Assembly (NCBI GenBank): GCA_023430825.1
Contig: JAEYYL010000285.1
Span: forward strand, 1-17,605
Reading direction: 5' to 3'
DNA from: Verrucomicrobiota bacterium
Lineage (GTDB): Bacteria; Verrucomicrobiota; Verrucomicrobiia; Opitutales; Opitutaceae
Length of the DNA stretch: 17,605 bases
Every line of letters begins with the position of its first letter. The first letter of the stretch is position 1. The position numbers and the translations under genes were made by a program. Below, piece after piece: positions 1 through 6,651 of this stretch. The notes below the pieces were generated by a model, which saw only the letters and a program-made list of their open reading frames with translations, was not told where the DNA came from and ran no database searches.

Positions 1-126
1 GTTCACCTCGCCCAGATACAACACGTGGTGATGCACCACGCGTCCGGCCACCCGCCGACTCTCCACGATCGACCACGTGCGATGCTCCTTCCCGTCCTTG
101 CGTCGGACCCGGCACTTCAAGTGCAT
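1..126 (-). CDS. Transposase N-terminus, partial (cut by window edge)
   Basis: Only the first 42 codons are inside the window; the gene runs off the left edge. The peptide starts MHLKCRVRRKDGKEHRTWS and continues with an ESRRVAG...HHVLYLGEVN segment. This resembles the N-terminal beta-rich stretch of IS4-superfamily transposases of the IS1634 type, which read approximately KDGKEHxYWSVVEnrRVxGG...vLYLGEiN. That family match is from memory and is an inference. The ATG at 126 is preceded in frame by a TGA about 27 bases upstream, so the true start cannot lie much further out. No clear Shine-Dalgarno sequence is seen. A REP-like hairpin lies about 28 bp upstream of the start codon. Whether the element is intact cannot be judged from this window. 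Confidence 0.6.
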   Translation of the reverse strand, partial: MHLKCRVRRKDGKEHRTWSIVESRRVAGRVVHHHVLYLGEVN

Positions 127-582
127 GGCCCGAACTTTATCAGTCAGCGCTCAACCTGCCTAGGGGGCAGGTCGGGCCTACACGCCCTTTGGAAAATCCT
201 TTCGCGCTCCATCAGCCACTTACGCGCCTCAAACACCCGAAAATCGCCATTCTGCCACTCCAGTTGGCGAAGTCGGGTTAAGGAGCACCACGTGAGTCGC
301 GCTTTGTGAAAGGAGGCGCTCTCCGGACGGCACTGACGGACCGAGCAGCAGTCGCATTCTGCACCACCGCTTCCCCGCGGATTGTCGGGGGCCTTCCCTA
401 TTACCATTCAGCTCGCCCGTTATTACTCAAATTCCGCAGCGACACGGGCCCTCCCCTAGTCGCTTTTCTCTGCCGAAAACACAACGGTCCACTCACTCGG
501 AAACGGCGATCCTAATTAAGCCGGAATCATGCAGTTGAGGAGGTAGTCGCCAAAAGGCGCACCGTTTGGCGTCGTTGATGGT
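127..582. other. Stretch without a recognisable gene
   Basis: No reading frame here gives a product I recognise on either strand. Frames up to about 87 codons are open but lack family motifs or a convincing ribosome binding site. The segment lies between two transposase fragments and probably contains IS ends or remnants of disrupted sequence. A 7-bp inverted repeat (CGCCAAA at 548-554, TTTGGCG at 565-571) lies just before the GTG start of the IS1380-like gene. It could be a hairpin in that gene's leader, but I see no decisive terminal inverted repeat. Confidence 0.5.
154..172. repeat. Short perfect hairpin, REP-like
   Basis: ACCTGCC at 154-160 and GGCAGGT at 166-172 form a perfect 7-bp stem around a 5-nt loop. 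Reading the minus strand, the hairpin is preceded by GTAGG, as are the arms of the REPIN-like repeat at 17473-17550. The internal CCTGC/GCAGG core is similar in type. It could be a degenerate REP remnant next to the transposase gene or part of that IS's regulatory region. Confidence 0.4.
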
Positions 583-1324
583 GTGAACAATAAAACGACT
601 GATGCCGTCGACCGGACGGCGAACCAAACTGTGCGGCTGGATTTGGGCACGAAAAACGGAGTGAAGTCGATGCGGATTGGCTTCACCGACCAGCGTCTGA
701 CGGCGCACGGCGGGCCTGGCGGTGTGGACGCGGTTTATCACCGAACGGGGGTTGCGGTGCAGTTGCGCGCCGTGTTGCCGCATCGGCCGACCAGTCCCAA
801 CGCTTACGATCCTTGCGACACGGCGCTGGGATTCATCGGCGGCATCCTGGGCGGCGCGGACAAGTTGGCGCGAGTGGCGCCTCTGGCGCACGATCCGGCG
901 GTGGCCGAGGTGCTCGGCATCGAGGCGGTGCCAAGTCAGTCGACCTTGTCGCGCTTCTTTGCGCAATGCGGCCGAGGGGCCAGCGAGGCGTTGTCGGGCT
1001 TGCACCGCTGGTGTTGGAAGAACTGCCGAGCCGCCCCGAAAGTTACACGCTCGATCTGGATTCGTTCTCGCTGCTGCACGAGGACGGCCATCGGGAAGGC
1101 GTGCGGGTGGGCTACACGCGCAAGGGGCTGAAGCCCTGCCACCGGCCGATTGTCGCCGCGCTCGCGGAGGTGCCGCAGGTCGCGCATTTTTGCCTGCGGC
1201 CGGGCAACGCCGCCTGCGTCAGCGGCGCGGCCACGTTTCTGGGCGATACGCTCGCGCGTTTGCCCGCGAGCGTCCGCGTGAGCTTGGTGCGCGCGGACAG
1301 TGGCTTTTGCACCCACGGCATGAT
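583..1324 (+). pseudogene. IS1380-family transposase, frameshifted and truncated
   Basis: The first reading frame (583 to about 1011, GTG start) contains FTDQRLTAHGG, then LGFIGGILGGADKLARVAPL and LGIEAVPSQSTLSRFFAQ. These are hallmarks I associate with the N-terminal half of IS1380 DDE transposases. The homology then continues in another frame with LPSRPESYTLDLDSFSLLHE, GYTRKGLKPCHRP and LRPGNAACVSGAA, up to VRADSGF. The switch occurs at the GG at 1010-1011. Adding one G gives a continuous HRWVLEELPSR reading, so a single-base deletion is the simplest explanation. The sequence stops near 1324, where the IS21 left end begins. The C-terminal half, which carries the last catalytic residue, is not found after the IS21 element. 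The gene is non-functional as written. Confidence 0.8.
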
Positions 1325-1329
1325 TGTAG

Positions 1330-1371
1330 GACGACAATCAGAAACCAGCCTGACGACATTCTGAAACCGGC
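1330..1371 (+). repeat. IS21 left-end paired direct repeats
   Basis: GACGACAATCAGAAACCAGC at 1330-1349 and GACGACATTCTGAAACCGGC at 1352-1371 match at 17 of 20 positions with a 22-bp period. IS21-family ends are known to carry several such repeats, which are bound by the IstA transposase. The location, just inside the TGT at 1325 and about 70 bp before istA, fits this role. Confidence 0.7.
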
Positions 1372-1439
1372 AGAGAAGCCGGGGAGTTTGAGAGCGTCGT
1401 TGGTCTGACGTTGGCGAGGCTCGGGGCCCACGCGGGCCC

Positions 1440-2908
1440 ATGATTACCGAGCAACAATACCAACGACTGATGAATGAATATGCGAAGACCGGCGTGCAGG
1501 GCACGGCGGCGATGAAGGCGGGGATGCACCGGGAAACGGCGGCCAAATACCTTTCGGCCGGTCAGGGGCCGCAGCCGGAGAAGAAGCGCGGGCGGCGGCG
1601 GCCCGATCCGTTGACGACCATCTGGCCGGCGGCCGAGCGGCTATTGCTCGACGCTCCGGAACTGGAAGCGAAGGCGCTCTTCGAGCACCTGCTGGCGAAG
1701 AGCGAAGCGCCGCAGGCCCAGCGGGCGCTGCGCACTTTCCAACGCCGCGTGCTCGGCTGGCGCCGGCGCCACGGACCGCCGTGGGAAGTGTTTTTCCCTC
1801 AGGCGCGGGAGCCGGGGGCGAGCTTACAGCTGGATTGGACCCATGTGGCGGAGTTGGGCGTGATTGTCGCCGGCCAGCGATGGGGCAACTGCTCTGTCAT
1901 GCGGTGTTGCCTTACTCCAACTGGGAATGGGCGGTGCCGTGCCGGTCGGAGTGGATGTTGTCGTTGCGGCACGGGTTCCAGGCGGCGTTGTGGGCTTTGG
2001 GCGGAGTGCCCTTGAAGCTCCAGACCGATCACAGCTCGACGGCGACGCATGTGCTGAGTCGCACGACGGGCGAGCGCGGGTTCAACGGCGAGTATCTGGC
2101 GCTCTGCGGCCATCTCGGGCTGGAGCCCTGCACGATCAATCCGTCGTGCCCACATGAAAACGGCGACATCGAGTCGGCCAACGGGCACTTGAAGCGGCGG
2201 CTGGCGACGCATCTGACGTTGCGTGGCTCGCGGGCGTTTACCGACGAGGCGGCGTTCGCCCGCTTCGTCGCCGAGGTCTGCACGGGGATCAACCTGCTGC
2301 GCTCGGGGAAACTCGCCGAGGAGCGGGCCAAGTTGCGGCCGCTGCCGCCGACACGTTATCCGGAAGCGGACGAAGTGCGGGTGCGCGTCTCCAGCTACAG
2401 CACGGTGCGCGTGAAACAATGCGCCTACTCGGTGCCCGCGAAACTGATCGGCGCGATGGTGCAGGTGCTGGTCACTGAAGCCAAGGTTGCCGTGCGGCAT
2501 GACGGTGTCGAGGTCGTGCGCTATCCGCGCACGATTGGCCACCAGGCCCGCATCGATTATCGGCACCTTATCGCGTCCTTGGTGCGCAAACCCGGCGCCT
2601 TCGCCGGCTATATTTACCGGGAAGAGTTGTTCCCGCGACTCTCGTTCCGGCAGGCCTACGACCGGTTGGTGCGCGCCGATGAACCGAAGGCTGATCGCCA
2701 CTACCTCCGCTTGCTCGCGCTGGCCGCCGAACGCGGCGAGGACGAAGTAGCGGCGGCACTCGGCGTGGTGTTGCGCGAGGCCGGCGTGCCCTGGCCGGAT
2801 GCGATCGAGGCGACGCTGAAAAGTCGCGACGTGGCGCCACCGGTGCTCGCATCGTTCACGCCCGAGTTGCACAGCTACGACGCGCTGATTGCGGAGGTGA
2901 GCGCATGA
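1440..2908 (+). pseudogene. istA: IS21 transposase IstA, one-base frameshift
   Basis: IstA is the DDE-type transposase of IS21 elements and acts with the ATPase IstB. The first frame (from ATG 1440) encodes an N-terminal helix-turn-helix-like region (residues about 1-45) and reaches the first catalytic Asp in LQLDWTH (D132, codon 1833-1835). The frame then breaks. The second frame resumes as LLCHAVLPYSNWEW, followed by the second Asp in LQTDHSS (codon 2027-2029), then the catalytic Glu in PHENGDIES (codon 2156-2158) and a C-terminal DNA-binding region ending at 2908. The switch is at the G run 1882-1885; one extra G gives continuous RWGQLLCHAVL. As written the DDE triad is split between frames. 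Total length, about 490 residues, is normal for the family. The TGA stop overlaps the istB start (ATGA). Confidence 0.85.
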
Positions 2909-3713
2909 GCGCCGGCGGAAGTCTGGCCGGACCGTTGCGCTCGCTGCTCCTCATGACGATGGCGCGCGAGCACGAGGACCTCATCGCCCGGGCCGAGGCG
3001 GAAAACTGGGGCTACCGTCGCTTCCTCGGCTACCTGGTGGAGAACGAGGTCAATGAGCGACTGCGCCGGCGCATCGAGCGGCAACTGAAAGAGTCGGGCC
3101 TGCCGCCGGGCAAGACGATCGAAACGATCGAGGAGAAAAAGCTGCCGGACAAGGTGCGCCGCCAACTGCCGACGCTCTTGTCGGGCGAGCTGGTCCGTCG
3201 TGGCGACAATCTGCTGTGCTTCGGTCTGCCCGGCCGCGGCAAGCACACTTGGTTGCCGCCCTCGGCCGCGAGTGGATCCAGCGACACCAGTTGAAGGTGC
3301 TCTTCACCCCGACCTTCAAACTCGTGACGCAACTGCTCGCGGCCAAACGTGACCTGAAGCTGACCGCCGCGCTGGTGAAACTTGACCGCTTCGATGTCGT
3401 GATCCTCGACGACATCGGCTACGTCCAGCAGTCCCGCGAGGAGATGGAGGTGCTCTTCACCGTCCTCGCCGAGCGCTACAAGAAAAAGTCGGTCGTCATC
3501 ACCTCGAACCCGGTCTTCAGCCAGTGGGACCAGATCTTCAAGGATCCGATGACCACCATGGCAGCCCTCAAGCTCGCCGTCGCCACGCCTCAACGCCGCC
3601 ATTGGTGGCACGTTCTTCTCCGACAAATCAGCGCTCACGACGACTGCGATGCAGTTGCCGCTCTCGCCGCCAGAGCCGGCCCTCACCAACTTATCTTGCC
3701 CTCAGCTGCATGA
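2905..3713 (+). pseudogene. istB: IS21 helper ATPase IstB, frameshifted and 3'-truncated
   Basis: IstB is the AAA+ ATPase that helps IstA in target capture. The start ATG overlaps the istA stop. The first frame reads to the Walker A motif GLPGRGK and then shifts exactly after the Lys codon 3241-3243. Inserting one A restores GKTHLVAALGREW, so this is a single-base deletion in the P-loop. The second frame continues with LKVLFTPTFKLVTQLL, the Walker B region FDVVILDDIGYVQ, the sensor-like KKSVVITSNPVFSQW and DQIFKDPMTTMAA, which ends about 3566. The usual continuation (AIDRLVHHS-like) is missing. The open frame runs on to 3713 in unrelated sequence. The protein is non-functional as written. Confidence 0.85.
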
Positions 3714-3855
3714 GTCCGGCGTAGTCCAACGATCCCATCAATCCCGCCGGAAGATATTCAGTTTTCATATCTTTGATTAGCTTTAGCGTTTTCGGTGCAT
3801 TACTCGGAAAATTCAGCCCGAGCCGCCCCCCATTCACGAGAGTTCGCGCAACTTG
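3567..3855. other. Unassigned segment after the truncated IS21
   Basis: About 290 bp separate the end of recognisable IstB from the DUF1328 gene. Neither the missing IS21 right end nor the missing IS1380 3' half is seen. From about 3745 the sequence becomes clearly more A/T-rich than its surroundings. It contains a 7-bp inverted repeat (AAGATAT at 3751-3757, ATATCTT at 3767-3773, 9-nt loop). On the minus strand this could be a weak terminator for the DUF1328 gene, but there is no following U-tract and the distance is about 80 bp. Confidence 0.4.
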
Positions 3856-4032
3856 TCAGGGGGCGGGTGGCGACCCACGGAAAAGGCCCGCCACGATCGC
3901 GACCAGCAGCAAGACCAGGAAAATGTAGAACAGTATCCGCGCTATGTCAGTCGCGGCTCCTGCTACGCCGGTGAAGCCAAACACGCCTGCGACAAGTGCG
4001 ACGATTAGGAAGGTAATGATCCAGCGAAGCAT
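3856..4032 (-). CDS. DUF1328 (YtjA-like) small membrane protein
   Basis: The gene encodes a 58-residue, very hydrophobic protein that starts MLRWIITFLIVALVAGVFGF. It has two predicted membrane segments (about residues 4-22 and 32-51) around a short GVAGAATDIA turn, and ends FRGSPPAP. Length, the MLRW start, the GFTGVAGAA turn and the second helix match the DUF1328/UPF0391 family, whose function is unknown and whose members are often reported as stress-linked. The ATG at 4032 has a GGAG ribosome binding site about 9 bp upstream. A longer upstream in-frame extension lacks family similarity, so the short start is chosen. It stands alone, between the IS remnants and the tRNA-Leu gene. Confidence 0.85.
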   Translation of the reverse strand: MLRWIITFLIVALVAGVFGFTGVAGAATDIARILFYIFLVLLLVAIVAGLFRGSPPAP

Positions 4033-4419
4033 GATGTTTTTCTCCGATAAGGGGGTGGTTTCAGCGTCTGCCCAACGGGCGATGCCATGGTGGCTCCCGG
4101 CACGGGTGGGTTCCGCTCTTATGCCCGCAGAGATTCCCAACGGTAAACTCAGCGCGCAGCGAACCGTCGCCTTAAGTGCATCACTCGCCCCTAGTTCCCT
4201 CGCGAAGGGCAATCTCACTCGCCGTCAACAGCGCCATAATTCGGGAAAATACCGGTGCGCATGGCAACACTCACTCGGAGGACACGCCCAGCCTCTCCCT
4301 GACTGAAACTCTCCCGGACAGCCTAAGCCGAACGAGTGCCAGCGTCGCGCCCTCCAAGTGAATCCTATCAATTGTCTTGCCCCCCGCCTTCCCGGTGTTT
4401 CTTTTCGCCGTCCCGCTTT
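4033..4419. other. Intergenic region between DUF1328 gene and tRNA-Leu
   Basis: This 387-bp stretch must hold the promoters of the minus-strand DUF1328 gene and the plus-strand tRNA. Beyond the DUF1328 ribosome binding site at about 4041-4044, I find no convincing -35/-10 pair, hairpin or open frame with family motifs. Confidence 0.45.
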
Positions 4420-4504
4420 GCCCAGGTGGTGGAACTGGTAGACACGCAGGTCTCAGAAGCCTGTGCTTAACCGCATGGGGGTTCGAGTCCCCCCTTGGGC
4501 ACCA
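4420..4504 (+). tRNA. tRNA-Leu, anticodon CAG
   Basis: A complete class II tRNA can be folded by eye. The acceptor stem pairs GCCCAGG (4420-4426) with CTTGGGC (4494-4500, one G-U pair). The anticodon loop CTCAGAA (4452-4458) carries anticodon CAG at 4454-4456, which reads CUG leucine codons. The extended variable arm pairs TGC with GCA. The T arm is a five-pair GGGGG/CCCCC stem around TTCGAGT. The discriminator is A, as expected for leucine, and CCA is encoded at 4502-4504. CUG should be a heavily used codon in this GC-rich genome. No integrase gene or second copy of the tRNA 3' end is visible in this window. Confidence 0.97.
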
Positions 4505-4556
4505 TTCGGTTCCGGTTCAGGCACACGCTTACCGCATCGGGGCTTGAAGACCGTGA

Positions 4557-4757
4557 TCAATAATGGGGTGGGCGGTCGAGATCCACCCCCGGCTCCGACA
4601 GGTTGTTCGCTGCGGCGATTCTCCCCGCCAGTCGCTCCATTTCCCGGCGCAATCGCGCCAATTGGTCCCCCAGCTCCAGCATGACCTTGTCCTGCTCGGT
4701 GACGTGGTGTTCGAGGTGGGCGATCTTTTCCTCCAGTCGCCTGATCTCTTCGTTCAT
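4557..4757 (-). CDS. slyX: SlyX-like coiled-coil protein
   Basis: The product is 66 residues long. It starts with MNEEIRRLEEKIAHLEHHV, runs as a continuous charged heptad pattern to about residue 50, and ends with the DRPPHY tail. Length, the early coiled coil and the PPHY C-terminus are the signatures of the SlyX family (about 70 residues, cytoplasmic, exact role unknown). The ATG at 4757 overlaps the stop codon of the upstream response regulator as ATGA, so translation is probably coupled. It is the last gene of this minus-strand operon. It converges on tRNA-Leu with a gap of about 50 bp, in which no clear terminator is seen. Confidence 0.85.
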   Translation of the reverse strand: MNEEIRRLEEKIAHLEHHVTEQDKVMLELGDQLARLRREMERLAGRIAAANNLSEPGVDLDRPPHY

Positions 4758-5341
4758 GACGAGGAAGATTCAGGCGTTTGCCGCAACTTCTCCAACTCGG
4801 GAATCACCACGCGCGTGTAGCAATCCGGGCAGATCGAATGGCTGAATTCACTTCCAGTCCGCTCGTTGATGTAAGCCTCGATCTGCTGCCAGTAATTTCC
4901 GTCATCCCGGATCTTCTTACAATACGTGCAGATCGGCATCAGCTCCTCGAGCTGCCGCACCTGTGTAGTGTAACGAAGGATACGCTCTGCCACGCGCAGC
5001 CGGGTCCACAATTCAGTTAAGTCCAGCGGCTTCGTCAGGAAGTCGTCCACGCCCGCGTCGGCTGCCGCACGCTGGTTCTCTTCCGTCGCATCACTGCTCG
5101 TCAGAAGGATGAAGTAGGCGTATTCCCCGCCGATGCGCGCACGAACCCGCCGGCAAAGCCCCAAGCCATCCAGGCGCGGCATCATCCAATCACTTACCAC
5201 TACACGGATCGGTTCGCGCTCCAACAACGACCACGCGGATTCTCCGTCCCCCGCCTCCAAAACCTCGTGGCCCAACCGATGCAAAGCCTGGCGCAACACC
5301 GCGCGAGATACCGGATCGTCTTCGACAGCGAGGATTTTCAC
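4754..5341 (-). CDS. Response regulator: receiver domain plus C-terminal Cys4 module
   Basis: The 195-residue protein opens with a complete receiver domain (about 1-122). The acidic pocket is E7-D8-D9, the phospho-acceptor is D51 in VVSDWMMPRLDG, the switch Thr is T81 and the conserved Lys is K104 in FLTKPLD. A short linker helix leads to PICTYCKKIRDDGNYW (C138, C141) and SICPDCY (C171, C174). This Cys4 pattern suggests metal binding and is a known tail on bacterial receiver, PAS or GAF proteins, but its function is not established. There is no DNA-binding output domain. The GTG at 5341 is chosen because it gives the standard MKILAVEDD start. An in-frame GTG at 5452 would add 37 residues unlike the family. 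Neither start has a strong ribosome binding site. The stop overlaps slyX by 4 nt. Confidence 0.88.
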   Translation of the reverse strand: MKILAVEDDPVSRAVLRQALHRLGHEVLEAGDGESAWSLLEREPIRVVVSDWMMPRLDGLGLCRRVRARIGGEYAYFILLTSSDATEENQRAAADAGVDDFLTKPLDLTELWTRLRVAERILRYTTQVRQLEELMPICTYCKKIRDDGNYWQQIEAYINERTGSEFSHSICPDCYTRVVIPELEKLRQTPESSSS

Positions 5342-5432
5342 TGAATAGCGAGCGTGGGACGGAACGCCTTCCTCAGGCAATGGGGAAAATACGGTTCCGC
5401 TCCCGCGCCTCCGAAATCCGGCCGTCCATGGA

Positions 5433-5825
5433 TCATCCAGCCGGCCGTGCACCCCGCGGCGCCTCGGCCACGATACGCGCCACCAACGCGAGAAACTCCG
5501 ACCAGTCGATCGGTTTCCTCATCACCTCTTCCGCCCCCGCCGCACGCGCCTTCACCAACACATCCCGATCCAGCGTCGCGGCCGTCAGCACAATCGGTAT
5601 TCGCCGCACCCTCTCGTCCCGCTTGAACGCTTCACAGGTTGCATAGCCCTTATCGTCACCGCCGCCGACCGCGAGCAGGACAAGATCCACGGTCGTCTCC
5701 CCCGCGATCGTAAGCCCGGCCTCCCCGTCGGCCGCGACCAACACCGAATGCCCAAATCGCGGCACGCAATACGACATCGCCTCGCGAAACCCCTCATAGC
5801 CGTCGATCACCAGCACGACCGCCAT
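5433..5825 (-). CDS. Degenerate (phosphorylation-site-lacking) receiver domain protein
   Basis: The 130-residue protein is a stand-alone receiver fold: VVLVIDGYEGFREAM at the N-terminus, IPIVLTAAT around the switch Thr (T81), and EEVMRKPIDW containing the conserved Lys (K104). The site that should hold the phospho-acceptor Asp reads DLVLLAVGGGDDKG, with A52 at the normal position, and the usual MP turn is gone. The N-terminal acidic pair is reduced to one residue (D8, followed by Gly). It therefore probably cannot be phosphorylated in the normal way and may act by protein contact. The ATG at 5825 follows the upstream gene by 4 nt. The next response regulator begins 91 bp downstream of the stop, or overlaps by 20 bp if its longer start is used. 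Confidence 0.82.
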   Translation of the reverse strand: MAVVLVIDGYEGFREAMSYCVPRFGHSVLVAADGEAGLTIAGETTVDLVLLAVGGGDDKGYATCEAFKRDERVRRIPIVLTAATLDRDVLVKARAAGAEEVMRKPIDWSEFLALVARIVAEAPRGARPAG

Positions 5826-5829
5826 GACG

Positions 5830-6045
5830 TCAATCACCCCCTCTCGCCAACCGCGCCGATTCCTGCTCGATCCATTGCCGCAACCCCTCCGCGACATCGC
5901 GGCACGCCCTTCGCGCCAGACCCGGCGACTGCATCCGCTCCACTCTCCGGCAGATGGCCCGTAATGTCTCCAGCAAACGCACCCGTTGCCGCCGCCGTTC
6001 ATCGCCGGCCTCGCCGCCTTCCACGCGAATGAACTTTTTTTGCAT
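5830..6045 (-). CDS. Small charged hypothetical protein, first gene of the receiver operon
   Basis: The 71-residue product is Arg/Glu-rich and probably helical: MQKKFIRVEGGEAGDERRRQ, then two amphipathic stretches (about 20-42 and 46-68) with CRRVERM and GLRQWIEQE. I do not recognise the family. The two-helix pattern could be a partner surface for a receiver domain, but that is speculation. The stop lies 4 nt before the start of the degenerate receiver, which supports a real coupled gene. The ATG at 6045 is chosen over a TTG one codon earlier. A TTGACA hexamer on the same strand (6080-6075) places any transcript start close to the ATG, so the leader would be short or absent. Confidence 0.6.
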   Translation of the reverse strand: MQKKFIRVEGGEAGDERRRQRVRLLETLRAICRRVERMQSPGLARRACRDVAEGLRQWIEQESARLARGGD

Positions 6046-6074
6046 CAATCCATTTCTTGTAGTCGACTAATTTT

Positions 6075-6080
6075 TGTCAA
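6075..6080 (-). promoter_or_regulatory. Possible -35 box of the receiver operon
   Basis: On the minus strand 6080-6075 reads TTGACA, a perfect sigma70-type -35 hexamer. About 17 bp further on is AGAAAT (6057-6052), which matches TATAAT only in its last three bases, so the -10 is weak. The spacing would put transcription close to the ATG at 6045. A perfect 10-bp palindrome TAGTCGACTA (6060-6069) lies in the spacer and could be an operator. Confidence 0.4.
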
Positions 6081-6108
6081 CTCTACCTCTCGCCTCGTTG
6101 CCAGCTCG

Positions 6109-6114
6109 TTGACA
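6109..6114 (+). promoter_or_regulatory. Possible -35 box of the XRE regulator
   Basis: TTGACA at 6109-6114 points toward the XRE gene. An 18-bp spacer leads to TACTCC (6133-6138), a poor -10. Transcription would then begin near 6145, which is the second in-frame ATG, implying a leaderless message. Together with TGTCAAC at 6075-6081, GTTGACA at 6108-6114 forms a 7-bp inverted repeat across the divergent gap. Confidence 0.35.
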
Positions 6115-6138
6115 CCGCGCCGCTCTCGTCGCTACTCC

Positions 6139-6651
6139 ATGCGAATGGATTACACGCAGCTGTTCCGAAATTTGCGGGAAGCGCGTGGCCTCACCCTGGA
6201 ACAACTCGCCGCGGCCGCTGAAGTTCACCGCAATACCGTGGTCAACATCGAGAGCGGCCGCCCGGTGAAATTTAAGACCATCGCCCTCCTGATGCAGCAG
6301 ATGGGCCACCCCCTCGACTCCGCGGAGATGAAAAGCATCGCCTTGCTCTGGCTCGAAGCGGTGAGCGGGATCCCTTTTTCCCACCCCGAATCGACCACCA
6401 CCGCCGTTCATGCCATTGAGCAGTTTCGCGCGCCGGCTCGCTTGGCCGCCCAACGCCTCCACGAGGCTGTGACCAATGCCGGCCTGAACCCCCAGCAAAC
6501 CGAATCGCTTATCTTCGCCACGCAGCACCCCGACGTCCTCGGTATCATCCAAAACGTGCGCGATTTCGCGGAGGGTTTTGGCACCGCGCAGCCGTCGAAG
6601 CCTCTGCTCGAGGCCGCCGAAGATCCCGGCACCTACGGCGAGCCGCGGTGA
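6139..6651 (+). CDS. XRE-family helix-turn-helix regulator with unknown C-terminal domain
   Basis: The 170-residue protein has a Cro/C1-type HTH at about residues 9-62: LFRNLREARGLTLEQLA, AAAEVHRNTVVNIESG and KFKTIALLMQQMG match the five-helix pattern. The rest (about 65-170) is helical and moderately hydrophobic (SIALLWLEAVSGIPF), without a domain I recognise. It is probably a soluble DNA-binding regulator. Starts are possible at ATG 6139 (MRMDYTQ) or 6145 (MDYTQ); neither has a Shine-Dalgarno sequence, and 6145 fits a leaderless message from the TTGACA at 6109. It is divergent from the receiver operon with a 93-bp gap containing inverted sequences. It could therefore control both itself and that operon, which is inference from position. 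Confidence 0.8.
   Translation: MRMDYTQLFRNLREARGLTLEQLAAAAEVHRNTVVNIESGRPVKFKTIALLMQQMGHPLDSAEMKSIALLWLEAVSGIPFSHPESTTTAVHAIEQFRAPARLAAQRLHEAVTNAGLNPQQTESLIFATQHPDVLGIIQNVRDFAEGFGTAQPSKPLLEAAEDPGTYGEPR

Larger units (their letters stand above)
1325..3566 (+). mobile_element. IS21-family insertion sequence, right end lost
   Basis: The left end is inferred at the TGT at 1325, where the IS1380-like coding homology stops and the multiple terminal repeats typical of IS21 begin. Inside it are istA and istB, adjacent, overlapping by ATGA and in the usual order. Recognisable IstB sequence ends near 3566 (after DPMTTMAA). I find no right-end copies of the terminal repeat and no continuation of the interrupted IS1380 gene. 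A deletion or rearrangement therefore removed the right end. Both transposition genes carry a one-base deletion. The element is probably inactive unless those deletions are sequencing errors. Confidence 0.75.

Noticed and set aside
144..407. Open frame of 87 codons on the minus strand upstream of the partial transposase
   Set aside because: No family motif, no ribosome binding site, and the frame passes through a hairpin region; likely chance in GC-rich DNA.
1882..1885. Programmed -1 frameshifting in istA at the G run
   Set aside because: IstA of IS21 elements is normally one continuous frame, no slippery heptamer or downstream structure is evident, and two other nearby genes have similar single-base losses; decay or sequencing error is simpler.
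3030..3689. 219-codon minus-strand frame across istB
   Set aside because: It is antisense to recognisable IstB sequence over most of its length, and the remaining N-terminal part has no known family.
3751..3773. AAGATAT/ATATCTT hairpin as terminator of the DUF1328 gene
   Set aside because: It is A/T-only, lacks a T-tract and lies about 80 bp past the stop; too weak to call as a terminator.
4275..4285. GGAGGAC-like heptamer near 4277
   Set aside because: Only a single unit is present, so it is not an array and is expected by chance.
4501..4556. Attachment-site or genomic island boundary at the tRNA-Leu 3' end
   Set aside because: No integrase gene and no second copy of the tRNA 3' end were seen in the window.
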